Shown: positions 6,563 through 12,888 of the stretch, one piece after another | Position numbering within the stretch: the stretch's first letter is position 1 | Layout of the letters: each line of letters begins with the position of its first letter | Source of the DNA: Actinomycetota bacterium | Lineage (GTDB): Bacteria; Actinomycetota; Actinomycetes; Nanopelagicales; Nanopelagicaceae | Assembly: GCA_002737595.1 (NCBI GenBank) | Contig: NSHZ01000041.1 | Coordinates: 1-12,888 of the forward strand | DNA: 12,888 bases | Reading direction: 5' to 3' | Notes under the pieces: generated by a model | The model's input: the letters and a program-made list of their open reading frames with translations, nothing else | What the model was told of the DNA's origin: nothing | Database searches by the model: none | Position numbers and translations under genes: made by a program

Positions 6563-7802
6563 CACTAATTATTTTGGTGAATACCTCAGCACTGATACCG
6601 AACGTTATCTAGCAGAACCAGCAAAACGACCAGGCCGTAGTGAATTTGCCCGTGACCGCGCGCGCATTTTGCACTCAGCTGCGCTTCGCCGATTAGCAGC
6701 GAAGACGCAAGTAGAAGTTCCTTGGGAGAGTGACTTCGCGCGCACGCGACTCTCACATTCACTCGAATGCGGACAGGTAGGCCGTGAATTAGGTGCCGCA
6801 CTCGGTGCAGACCCAGATCTTGTGGAGAGCGCCTGCCTGGCGCACGACCTTGGACACCCACCCTTTGGTCATAACGGTGAAGTCGCTCTTGAAGAAGCTG
6901 CGCTTGATTGTGGTGGATTTGAGGGCAACGCACAGAGTTTTAGAATTCTTACGCGTCTTGAAGCTAAGAGCGTAGATAGAAGTGGAGCCTCCATTGGCCT
7001 TAATCTTTCAAGGGCCACACTTGATGGTGCATCGAAGTACCCATGGACGCGTGAGACTAACTCTAAGAAGTTTGGCGTCTATGATGATGATCGCCCAATT
7101 TTCGACTGGATGCGTTCTGGAAGAAGTGGCGCTGAAAGTTCGATAGAAGCACAAATCATGGATTGGTCAGATGATGTTGCATATTCTGTACACGATTTGG
7201 AAGATGCTCTCGTGGCCGAACGATTTCCACTAGCTGCACTTTCCGATAAGAGTGAGCAGCAAGCCGTTGCGAAGGTCGCACTCGAGTCCTACGCCATTGA
7301 TTCAAACGAAAATGAGTTAGAAGCAGCTTTTGGCCGCCTAGTTTCGTTGCCTTATTGGCTATCAACTTTCTCGGGTTCACACCGCGATCACGCTGCGCTC
7401 AAAGATCTCACTAGTCAACTCATTGGACGGTTTGCGTTAGCTGCTGAACGTGAGACGCGCGCTAAGTGGGGGAGTGGATCACTTATTCGCTTCGGTGCAT
7501 CGCTAGAAGTGCCACGCGAAGAGCGAATTGAAGTCGCTGTCCTTAAAGCCATTGCGGCGCACTACGTGATGCGAAGCGATGTGGCTCAGGCTCGCTATTC
7601 CGAGCAGCGAATTCTGATTCACGAACTCGTTGAGGCGCTATGGCGGGGTGGCCCAAGCGCGCTAGAGCCCACCTTTCATGTGAGCTGGGATGCTGCGACG
7701 AGCGATGCAGAGCGCCGCCGCGTGGTCATCGATCAAGTTGCTTCGCTCACCGATGTCGGAGCGCGTCTCCTTCATGGCAGACTCACCAGCAGGGGTGAGT
7801 AG
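6555..7802 (+). CDS. dgt: deoxyguanosinetriphosphate triphosphohydrolase-like protein (HD domain)
   Basis: This 415-aa HD-superfamily phosphohydrolase probably removes triphosphate from dNTPs to yield deoxynucleosides, controlling dNTP pools. The HD metal site is visible: TRLSHSLECGQVGREL (H68), LAHDLGHPPFGHNGE (H97, D98, H101, H106), and DWSDDVAYSVHDLEDAL (D207). The N-terminal RARILHSAALRRLAAKTQV is characteristic of dGTPases. The frame extends up to 6516, but the GTG at 6555 is preferred. GAGG at 6542-6545 is well spaced, the overlap with dusB shrinks to 8 bases, and [10 protein letters not shown] fits the family N terminus. ATGs at 6516 and 6540 are alternatives. Two bases separate it from dnaG, a linkage common in actinobacteria and consistent with a replication role. 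Exact nucleotide preference cannot be read from sequence. Confidence 0.93.
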   Translation: MASTNYFGEYLSTDTERYLAEPAKRPGRSEFARDRARILHSAALRRLAAKTQVEVPWESDFARTRLSHSLECGQVGRELGAALGADPDLVESACLAHDLGHPPFGHNGEVALEEAALDCGGFEGNAQSFRILTRLEAKSVDRSGASIGLNLSRATLDGASKYPWTRETNSKKFGVYDDDRPIFDWMRSGRSGAESSIEAQIMDWSDDVAYSVHDLEDALVAERFPLAALSDKSEQQAVAKVALESYAIDSNENELEAAFGRLVSLPYWLSTFSGSHRDHAALKDLTSQLIGRFALAAERETRAKWGSGSLIRFGASLEVPREERIEVAVLKAIAAHYVMRSDVAQARYSEQRILIHELVEALWRGGPSALEPTFHVSWDAATSDAERRRVVIDQVASLTDVGARLLHGRLTSRGE

Positions 7803-7804
7803 AG

Positions 7805-9703
7805 ATGGCCGGACGTATCCGTGATGAAGATGTCGCTTACGTGCGCGAGCATGCCCCCATTGATGAAATTGTGGGCGATTATGTGCAGCTCAAGAACGCC
7901 GGTGGTGGGCAGAAGAAAGGGCTTTGCCCTTTTCATGATGAAAAGTCACCGTCATTTCATGTAACTCCATCTCGTGGTTTCTTTCACTGCTTCGGATGTC
8001 AGACTGGTGGCGACGTTATCTCGTTCGTCATGAAGATTGAACACCTCGCATTCTCTGAAACGGTTGAGAGGTTAGCGCAGCGCATTGGATTTGAATTGCG
8101 TTATGAAGAAGGAGAACGCCCTAGTGGAACAACCGGCGGGCAGCGTACTCGGCTAATTGAGGCGCATAGACATGCGGCCGCGTTTTACCAAGAAGCGCTC
8201 AACGCGGCAGGCCCTGCTCAAGTCGGGCGAGCTTTCTTATCGGAGCGCGGGTTCGATCAACAGACGTCATTAACTTTCATGGTGGGTTATTCTCCCGATG
8301 AATGGGATGCACTCACTAAGTTCCTCAAAGGTAAAGGGTTTACTAATGATGAACTCATCAATGGTGGATTAGCGAAGGAAGGGCAACGCGGGCTCATCGA
8401 TCGTTTTCGCAATCGCCTGATGTGGCCCATTAAAGATATCTCCGGTGACATCGTGGGATTTGGCGCTCGAAAACTTTCTGCTGATGAAAGTGATACGGGG
8501 CCTAAATATCTCAATAGTCCCGAGACTCCTATTTATAAAAAGAATCAAGTTCTCTATGGTCTTGATATGGCGAAGAAAGAGATTGCCAAAACTCGCCAGG
8601 CGGTCGTCGTAGAGGGATATACCGACGTGATGGCGGCCCATGCCGCTGGAGTCACCACTGCGGTGGCTACTTGTGGCACTGCTTTTGGTGAAGAACATAT
8701 TCGCACCCTTCGGCGCCTCTTAATGGACGACGATGCCTTCCGTGGTGAAGTGATCTTCACCTTTGACGGTGACGCTGCAGGTCAAAAGGCGGCCCTGCGG
8801 GCCTTTACCGAAGATCAGAAATTCGTGACGCAAACTTTTGTGGCTATCGAAAAGGAAGGGTTAGACCCTTGCGAATTGCGTCAGAAGCGTGGAGATGCCG
8901 CAGTGCGCGAACTTATCGCGAATCGGATTCCGCTCTTTGAATTCGCTATTCGATCAACACTCTCTAACTACAACCTCACTGCTCCTGAGGGTCGAGTGGA
9001 GGCGCTAAAAGTTGCTGCGCCACTAGTAGCGCAGATTCGAGATCGCTCGCTCCGCCCTGAGTACACGCGTTCACTTGCTGGGTGGCTTGGTATGGAAATC
9101 GAGATCGTGCGTGCCGCAGTTGCCACCAGCGTTCCTAAAGTGGGTCGAAAGTATGCCAGCGATCCGGCCTCGATTGATTCTTCTCTGGAGAATCCAGCAC
9201 CAAAACGCCTACAACGCCCAGATCCAGGAGATCCGGTGGCATCCCTCGAGCGCGAAGTTGTAAAGACGATCTTGCAAACCCCGCAGAACTCTCCGAGCTG
9301 GCGCGATCTTGAAGCCAATGACTTCTCTCACGAAATTTATCGGGCACTCTTTATGCGTTTGCACCAGGTTGAAGGCGCGGAAGATCTCACTGCAACGGTC
9401 GAAGCAATTAGAGGGGTAGGCGATGACGATTCTATTGAGATCGCTTCGCTGGCGACCGAGTTAGCTGTAGAACCGATGCGCACTTCAGATACCTCGGGTA
9501 CGCGATACGGCGAGAGTTTAAGTTATCGACTTAGAGAGGTTGGCGTCTCTCGTCGAATCGAAGAGCAGAAGTCAGAACTGCAACGAGTAAATCCGTTAGA
9601 AGAAGCAGATCGCTATCAACAACTCTTTACTGATCTTGTCCAGATGGAAGCGGTACGTCGGCAACTTCGCGACATTGCATTAGGTGAGGTTAACCGTGGC
9701 TAA
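7805..9703 (+). CDS. dnaG: DNA primase
   Basis: This 632-aa primase makes RNA primers for DNA replication at the fork with DnaB helicase. The N-terminal CHC2 zinc finger has ligands C41, H44, C62 and C65 (GLCPFHDEKSPSFHV, FHCFGCQTGGD). The core follows with RFRNRLMWPIKDISGDIVGFGARKL (200-223) and the Toprim domain with catalytic E270 (VVVEGYTDVMAAH) and D321/D323 (FTFDGDAAGQKAA). The C-terminal region from about 450 would be the helicase-interaction domain; it is less conserved, and full length looks normal. The ATG at 7805 has AGGGG at 7791-7795. The end overlaps the next gene by 8 bases. Confidence 0.97.
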   Translation: MAGRIRDEDVAYVREHAPIDEIVGDYVQLKNAGGGQKKGLCPFHDEKSPSFHVTPSRGFFHCFGCQTGGDVISFVMKIEHLAFSETVERLAQRIGFELRYEEGERPSGTTGGQRTRLIEAHRHAAAFYQEALNAAGPAQVGRAFLSERGFDQQTSLTFMVGYSPDEWDALTKFLKGKGFTNDELINGGLAKEGQRGLIDRFRNRLMWPIKDISGDIVGFGARKLSADESDTGPKYLNSPETPIYKKNQVLYGLDMAKKEIAKTRQAVVVEGYTDVMAAHAAGVTTAVATCGTAFGEEHIRTLRRLLMDDDAFRGEVIFTFDGDAAGQKAALRAFTEDQKFVTQTFVAIEKEGLDPCELRQKRGDAAVRELIANRIPLFEFAIRSTLSNYNLTAPEGRVEALKVAAPLVAQIRDRSLRPEYTRSLAGWLGMEIEIVRAAVATSVPKVGRKYASDPASIDSSLENPAPKRLQRPDPGDPVASLEREVVKTILQTPQNSPSWRDLEANDFSHEIYRALFMRLHQVEGAEDLTATVEAIRGVGDDDSIEIASLATELAVEPMRTSDTSGTRYGESLSYRLREVGVSRRIEEQKSELQRVNPLEEADRYQQLFTDLVQMEAVRRQLRDIALGEVNRG

Positions 9704-10169
9704 GGAAGTAGAGCGAAGTCGGTTACTTGCCGAAGTTATCGGAATGAAAGTCAGAATCGATTCCCTGCTACTTGAAGAGCGTGAAATTCCTTGGAGTGAG
9801 ATTGATGATCTCAATGTTGATGAGGAAGGAATTGCCGCGCTGCTTTCAACTGGTGAACGTTGCCGATACTCCTTCGGCACGGCGACGGTGCGTGACCGAA
9901 GAAGAGTTGCCCAAGCGCTTCGCGAGCGAGTGATGGCCTCCATACTTATTTCGGTCGCTGGCCCCGAGGGAACCCTGGTCGCCCTCAGGCGAGATGCTAG
10001 GGGTGAGGTTTTTACCCGAATATCAGTGGCAGGAGAGATCTCCGAGGCTGGTCGACGCGGTGCTGAGGCGCTCGCTCTTCGATTGGCTGAAAGCGCGGGC
10101 GTGATCGATGCGCCGCTTCGATGGTCTGCCTCTCCGGCGAGTTTCAGTGCAACCCCCACGCTGGGGTAG
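9696..10169 (+). CDS. hypothetical protein downstream of dnaG
   Basis: I do not recognise this 157-aa protein. It has no signal peptide or membrane segment. Residues 1-78 (EIPWSEIDDLNVDEEGIAALLSTGERCRYSFG, then a helix VRDRRRVAQALRERV) resemble the strand-and-final-helix pattern of small bacterial PH-like domains. Residues 80-137 form a second module with two strands (ILISVAGPEGTLVALRRD, GEVFTRISV) and a long helix (EAGRRGAEALALRLAESAGVID), loosely reminiscent of the C-terminal domain of hydroxymethylbilane synthase. Both comparisons are weak. The GTG at 9696 is chosen over the GTG at 9684 because GGTGAGG (9683-9689) sits properly before it. It overlaps dnaG by 8 bases, so it is probably cotranscribed and coupled. 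A short GC stem (CCCC/GGGG, about 10153-10165) lies at its 3' end, without a T-tract. Confidence 0.7.
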   Translation: MAKEVERSRLLAEVIGMKVRIDSLLLEEREIPWSEIDDLNVDEEGIAALLSTGERCRYSFGTATVRDRRRVAQALRERVMASILISVAGPEGTLVALRRDARGEVFTRISVAGEISEAGRRGAEALALRLAESAGVIDAPLRWSASPASFSATPTLG

Positions 10170-10183
10170 GCTTCCACAGATCT

Positions 10184-10259
10184 TCCCGTGTAGCTCAATT
10201 GGCAGAGCAGCCGGCTGTTAACCGGCAGGTTCTTGGTTCGAGTCCAAGCGCGGGAGCCA
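10184..10259 (+). tRNA. tRNA-Asn (anticodon GTT)
   Basis: The 76-nt cloverleaf folds fully. The acceptor stem TCCCGTG pairs with CGCGGGA (one G-T pair). The D-arm is GCTC/GAGC with loop AATTGGCA. The anticodon stem GCCGG/CCGGC carries loop CTGTTAA, with anticodon GTT at 10217-10219. The T-arm is CTTGG-TTCGAGT-CCAAG. The discriminator base is G and the CCA end is encoded (10257-10259). It begins 14 bases after the stop of the preceding gene, so it may be processed from that transcript or have its own promoter. I see no clear -35/-10 pair. Confidence 0.97.
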
Positions 10260-10278
10260 GTTATTCAAGCGTAAGCCC

Positions 10279-10299
10279 AGAGCTCAACTTGTGAGTTTT
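10279..10299 (+). terminator. candidate terminator hairpin after tRNA-Asn
   Basis: AGAGCTCA (10279-10286) can pair with TGAGTTTT (10292-10299) around the 5-nt loop ACTTG, using two G-T pairs, so the T-run is partly inside the stem. The position, 20 bases past the tRNA 3' end, suits a terminator or 3'-processing signal for the tRNA and upstream operon. The stem is modest in strength, so the call is tentative. Confidence 0.35.
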
Positions 10300-10301
10300 C
10301 G

Positions 10302-10349
10302 CAGAGCCTGGGGTGAGATCCCTGGCGAAAGCCCCACCCCCCACCTCTG
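10302..10349 (+). other. GC-rich nested stem-loop with GAAA tetraloop
   Basis: Three nested pairings fit this 48-nt stretch: CAGAG (10302-10306) with CTCTG (10345-10349), GGGGTG (10310-10315) with CACCCC (10335-10340), and GGC-GAAA-GCC (10324-10333), a GNRA-capped hairpin. Small internal loops separate the stems. No T-tract follows, so it is not an obvious intrinsic terminator. It could be a cis-regulatory leader of the two-component operon, a small RNA, or part of a long 3' region of the tRNA transcript. I do not recognise it as a known riboswitch class. Confidence 0.4.
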
Positions 10350-10361
10350 GAGCCCTACGGT

Positions 10362-10379
10362 GTACTCAGTACTAAGTAC
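10362..10379. promoter_or_regulatory. imperfect palindrome at the head of the repeat array
   Basis: GTACTCAGTACTAAGTAC is symmetric around the centre of AGTACT, with 16 of 18 positions self-complementary. Its right half is the first part of the first 14-bp repeat. It may be a protein-binding site or simply the degenerate edge of the array. Confidence 0.3.
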
Positions 10380-10440
10380 CCGAGACTAAGTACCCGAGAC
10401 TAAGTACCCGAGACTAAGTACCCGAGACTAAGTACCCGAG
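10371..10440. repeat. five perfect tandem copies of a 14-bp repeat
   Basis: The unit ACTAAGTACCCGAG occurs five times with no mismatch and no spacer, beginning at 10371, 10385, 10399, 10413 and 10427. The array ends 30 bases before the response regulator ATG. Because 14 is not a multiple of three and the unit contains TAA (and TTAG on the other strand), all frames close quickly; it is noncoding. Perfect identity suggests recent expansion by slippage or strong selection. It lies where an operator or 5' leader of the two-component operon would be. Confidence 0.95.
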
Positions 10441-10470
10441 AAAATTTCGTGGGAGCAGGAGGAGGATGAC

Positions 10471-11196
10471 ATGGCTGCAGTGAGTGCGACCGCACCGCTC
10501 ATACTCGTGGTCGATGATGAAGACGGGGTGGCAGATCTGCTTGTCGATGCCCTGACTCTCGGCGGCTACCGCGCACGTCGCGCTCGCGATGGACAAGAGG
10601 CGCTCCGCCTCCTACGCGAAATTGCTCCCGATGTCATCTTGCTAGATGTCAACATGCCCGGGCTCAATGGATTTGAAGTCTTGGAACGCATTCGTGCCAA
10701 GGGAGATGACACCCCAGTGCTCTTCCTCACTGCTCGCCACGAGCGCGAAGACACCACTCGTGGATTTGTGCTCGGTGCTGATGATTACATCACCAAGCCA
10801 TTCGGTCTCGAAGAATTGCTCTTGCGAGTGAAGGCTATCTTGCGACGCACACGTAAAGAGGAGCCAGAACCAGAGGTATTGCGAAGTGGCAACCTGGAGC
10901 TCCACGCAGAGAGCCACGAAGTACGCCAAGCGGGCGAGATCGTTACGCTCTCGCCGACCGAATTTCGCCTCCTTGAGTATTTGATGCTCAATCAGAAGCG
11001 CGTGCTCACTAAAGCCCAGCTCTTGAGAGCTGTCTGGGATATCGATTTTGAAGCTGAAACTAGCGTCGTTGACACTTACATCTCGTATCTCCGTAAGAAG
11101 CTAGATCCGCAAGGTTTGGGACTCATCCGAACTGTTCGCGGAGTTGGCTTCCAGTTGCGAGAGGTAGAAGCTGCCGCTGAAAAAGGCGCACAGTGA
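10471..11196 (+). CDS. OmpR/PhoB-family response regulator
   Basis: This 241-aa DNA-binding response regulator has a receiver domain at about 10-125, with the acidic pair D15/D16, phosphoacceptor D59 (VILLDVNMPG), T87 (FLTAR) and K109 (ITKPFG). A winged-helix domain spans about 135-231 (LSPTEFRLLEYLMLNQKRVLTKAQLLRAVW, VVDTYISYLRKKLD, IRTVRGVGFQLR). Phosphorylation by the kinase encoded next would control promoter binding. The ATG at 10471 has an unusually strong ribosome site, AGGAGGAGG at 10457-10465, five bases away. The 14-bp array directly upstream could be its own target, but this is untested, and PhoB-type sites usually repeat every 11 bp rather than 14. It resembles actinobacterial MprA/TcrX-type regulators, but I do not assign a named orthologue. 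Confidence 0.95.
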   Translation: MAAVSATAPLILVVDDEDGVADLLVDALTLGGYRARRARDGQEALRLLREIAPDVILLDVNMPGLNGFEVLERIRAKGDDTPVLFLTARHEREDTTRGFVLGADDYITKPFGLEELLLRVKAILRRTRKEEPEPEVLRSGNLELHAESHEVRQAGEIVTLSPTEFRLLEYLMLNQKRVLTKAQLLRAVWDIDFEAETSVVDTYISYLRKKLDPQGLGLIRTVRGVGFQLREVEAAAEKGAQ

Positions 11197-11202
11197 CCAC
11201 CA

Positions 11203-12588
11203 GTGAAATTACGAACTCGATTAACTCTCATCTCATCGATCTTTATCGCCCTAGCATCGATTTGTATTGGCGTATTTAGCGTGACCGCAACAAGACAGAG
11301 TTCACTCACTCAAATCGATAACACTCTGACGCAAGTTCTCAATGCTAGCGATGGTGGCGCTCGCAGGGCTCAGGGATCGGTTGTAGCGCGAGCAGATGAC
11401 CTCAATGTAGCGATCGCGCTCGGTTTGGTCTTGCCTGATCAATCGATCACGGTGGTTCGCCGGGCAGGAGACATTACTAACCCATACGAATTCCCCAACT
11501 TGAGCAAGAACGAAATTCGTAATGCCGGTAGCAAATTCATCAACGTTGATGGCGAAGTGCCCTATCGAATTAGATCACGATCCCTTGGAGACGGTGTTGC
11601 CCTCATGGCGGCAGCACCATTGGTATCTCTCAACAGTGATCTTCGTCAACTAGTTATTAAGACAACGGTGGGCGCCCTTTTCGTTATTTTTCTCTCGGCT
11701 TTGCTCGTCTGGCTTAGTACCCGTCGAGCTCTACGTACGGTCGATGCCATGATCGATAGCGCATCGGCTATTGCCGATGGCGATCTCGATCGGAAAGTGC
11801 CTGAAGCGCAGCCAGGAACTGAACTTGGTCGCCTCGCGTCGGCGCTTAATGTCATGATCACTTCCTTGAGGTCCTCCCTTCGCGCTAAAGATGAATCCGA
11901 GCAAGGAATGCGTCGATTCCTGGGTGATGCATCGCATGAATTACGCACGCCTCTTACTGTCATTAAAGGGTATGGCGAGATACTTAAAGATGCTGAAAAC
12001 CTTGATCCCGTTCAACGTTCACGCGCTATCGATCGACTCAATGCCGAGAGCGCCAGGATGGATACTTTGATTTCAGATTTGCTCCGCCTCTCAAGGCTCG
12101 ATCAGCATCCTGTCATCTCTGCTGAATTGGTAGATCTCTCTTCGGTCACTTCCGATTTCGCGCAAGACTTGCAAGACCAAGAAGTGAGCAGAAACGTGGT
12201 ACTTCAAATCGAAGAAGATGTCATCGTCCGTGGCGATGAATCCTTGCTCCGCCAAGTCCTGGCAAATATCATGGGAAATATCCGCTGCCATACTCCTGCA
12301 GATTCACCGGTTCGAATTCGCCTTTCATTAGAGGGCGAGAATCGCTCCTCAATGGCTCATTTAGTGGTCGATGACGCAGGGCCCGGAATTTCTCCAGAGC
12401 AGCGCGAGATAGCCTTAGCTCGATTTGGACGTTTAGAGGAGTCGCGTTCTCGACAAGGTGGAGGCTTTGGCTTGGGCTTGAGCATCGTGGCTCAGGTGGT
12501 CTCGTTACATAAGGGCGAATTGAAACTTGGCACCTCCCCACTGGGTGGATTGAGATTAGAGATTTTGATTCCGGGGGTCACCTCATGA
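11203..12588 (+). CDS. membrane sensor histidine kinase, HAMP-containing
   Basis: This 461-aa sensor kinase is the partner of the preceding regulator. Membrane segment 1 is at about 7-29, followed by an extracytoplasmic sensor region (30-150) of no family I recognise, membrane segment 2 (about 154-172), and HAMP (173-225). HisKA has phosphoacceptor H245 (FLGDASHELRTPLTVIKGYGEIL). The ATP-binding domain has N-box N355/N359 (LANIMGNIRCHTP), G1 VVDDAGPGIS (388-397) and G2 GGGFGLGLSIV (419-429). All catalytic motifs look intact. The start is a GTG at 11203, six bases after the regulator stop; no strong ribosome site is close, so translational coupling is likely. Its stop overlaps the start of the secreted protein gene (ATGATGA), so the three genes form one operon. 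Confidence 0.94.
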   Translation: MKLRTRLTLISSIFIALASICIGVFSVTATRQSSLTQIDNTLTQVLNASDGGARRAQGSVVARADDLNVAIALGLVLPDQSITVVRRAGDITNPYEFPNLSKNEIRNAGSKFINVDGEVPYRIRSRSLGDGVALMAAAPLVSLNSDLRQLVIKTTVGALFVIFLSALLVWLSTRRALRTVDAMIDSASAIADGDLDRKVPEAQPGTELGRLASALNVMITSLRSSLRAKDESEQGMRRFLGDASHELRTPLTVIKGYGEILKDAENLDPVQRSRAIDRLNAESARMDTLISDLLRLSRLDQHPVISAELVDLSSVTSDFAQDLQDQEVSRNVVLQIEEDVIVRGDESLLRQVLANIMGNIRCHTPADSPVRIRLSLEGENRSSMAHLVVDDAGPGISPEQREIALARFGRLEESRSRQGGGFGLGLSIVAQVVSLHKGELKLGTSPLGGLRLEILIPGVTS

Positions 12589-12888
12589 TGATAAAACGCG
12601 CAAGAGCGAGCGTGCTATTGGCAATGGCAATGTCCATTTCGCTCGCCGTGCCGACCGGTGCTTTCGCATTCGACACCGCCTCACCGAGCCCTAAAGTTAT
12701 CTGGAGTTCTATCAATACCGCGCCACAGAGTTGGATTCGTGGAGTTCCTAATTACCTCTTTGAATGTGTGGCTAACGGCTCAAGTGCGGTGATCGCCATG
12801 AAAGATGGCATGCAGTGGCGTGAGGTCACGCGAGCCTCTGCACTGCTAGATAAGAAGCTCTGTACCGACTCTGCAAACCCTTATGTTC
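12585..12888 (+). CDS. secreted protein of unknown function (3' truncated)
   Basis: This is an open frame of 101 codons running off the right edge. It starts with an ATG overlapping the kinase stop codon (a second ATG at 12588 is equally possible). The N terminus is a classical Sec signal peptide: basic MMIKRARAS, hydrophobic VLLAMAMSISLAV, and a likely signal-peptidase site PTGAFA-FD after residue 28. There is no lipobox cysteine, so it is secreted or wall-associated rather than a lipoprotein. The mature part shown contains two cysteines (61 and 93) that could form a disulfide. No family is recognisable from this fragment. Its coupling to the kinase suggests a role in signal perception or an output of the system; this is inference. 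Confidence 0.8.
   Translation, partial: MMIKRARASVLLAMAMSISLAVPTGAFAFDTASPSPKVIWSSINTAPQSWIRGVPNYLFECVANGSSAVIAMKDGMQWREVTRASALLDKKLCTDSANPYV

Noticed and set aside
10153..10165. Intrinsic terminator at the end of the dnaG-linked gene
   Set aside because: The CCCC/GGGG stem is only four to five pairs, overlaps the coding end and has no T-tract.
10371..10440. CRISPR array
   Set aside because: The repeats are 14 bp and abut directly with no spacers, and no cas gene is present.
10371..10440. Plasmid- or chromosome-type origin iterons
   Set aside because: There is no replication initiator gene, DnaA-box cluster or AT-rich unwinding region nearby; dnaG alone does not mark an origin.

Overview
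The window looks like a chromosomal segment of an actinobacterium (Actinomycetota) with a compact genome and roughly even base composition. The evidence is the actinobacterial style of Tad/CpaF ATPase, a FurB/Zur-type regulator with the HHHH-LxCRxCG signature, the single-chain eukaryote-like GlyRS with a zinc knuckle, and the dusB-dgt-dnaG block followed by tRNA-Asn. Gene ends overlap or nearly touch almost throughout, GTG starts are used, and one promoter appears to give a leaderless mRNA. This would suit a streamlined freshwater lineage, but the lineage is a guess, not something the sequence proves.

Layout. (1) 2-2480, plus strand: the end of a Tad (tight adherence / type IVc pilus) operon, with the C-terminal third of the TadA ATPase, TadB, TadC, a small Flp-like pilin candidate and a TadE-like pseudopilin. 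(2) 2483-3609, minus strand, meeting the Tad operon tail to tail with two bases between stops: a zinc module, ZIP permease then Zur. (3) 3610-3667: a 58-bp divergent control region holding a 32-bp inverted repeat that overlaps a promoter-like pair for the ZIP gene. (4) 3668-10169, plus strand: a small ABM-fold protein, glyS, dusB, dgt, dnaG and an unidentified 157-aa protein, mostly overlapping, hence probably cotranscribed in whole or part. (5) 10184-10259: tRNA-Asn(GUU), then a 211-bp noncoding gap with a possible terminator hairpin, a GC-rich structured element capped by a GAAA tetraloop, and five perfect tandem copies of a 14-bp repeat. (6) 10471 to the right edge: an OmpR-family response regulator, its histidine kinase, and the start of a secreted protein whose ATG overlaps the kinase stop.

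How the parts work together. The Tad genes build a surface pilus. The ZIP permease and Zur probably form a self-regulating zinc uptake circuit acting through the divergent operator. The central block is translation and replication housekeeping: glycine charging, tRNA dihydrouridine, dNTP control and the replication primase. The right-hand module looks like envelope or environmental sensing with a secreted third partner.

The most unusual elements are noncoding: the divergent operator at 3618-3649 and the repeat and structure array at 10279-10440 ahead of the two-component system. I saw no insertion sequence, phage gene, CRISPR array or clear sign of recent horizontal transfer, and no wholly unknown multi-gene system.
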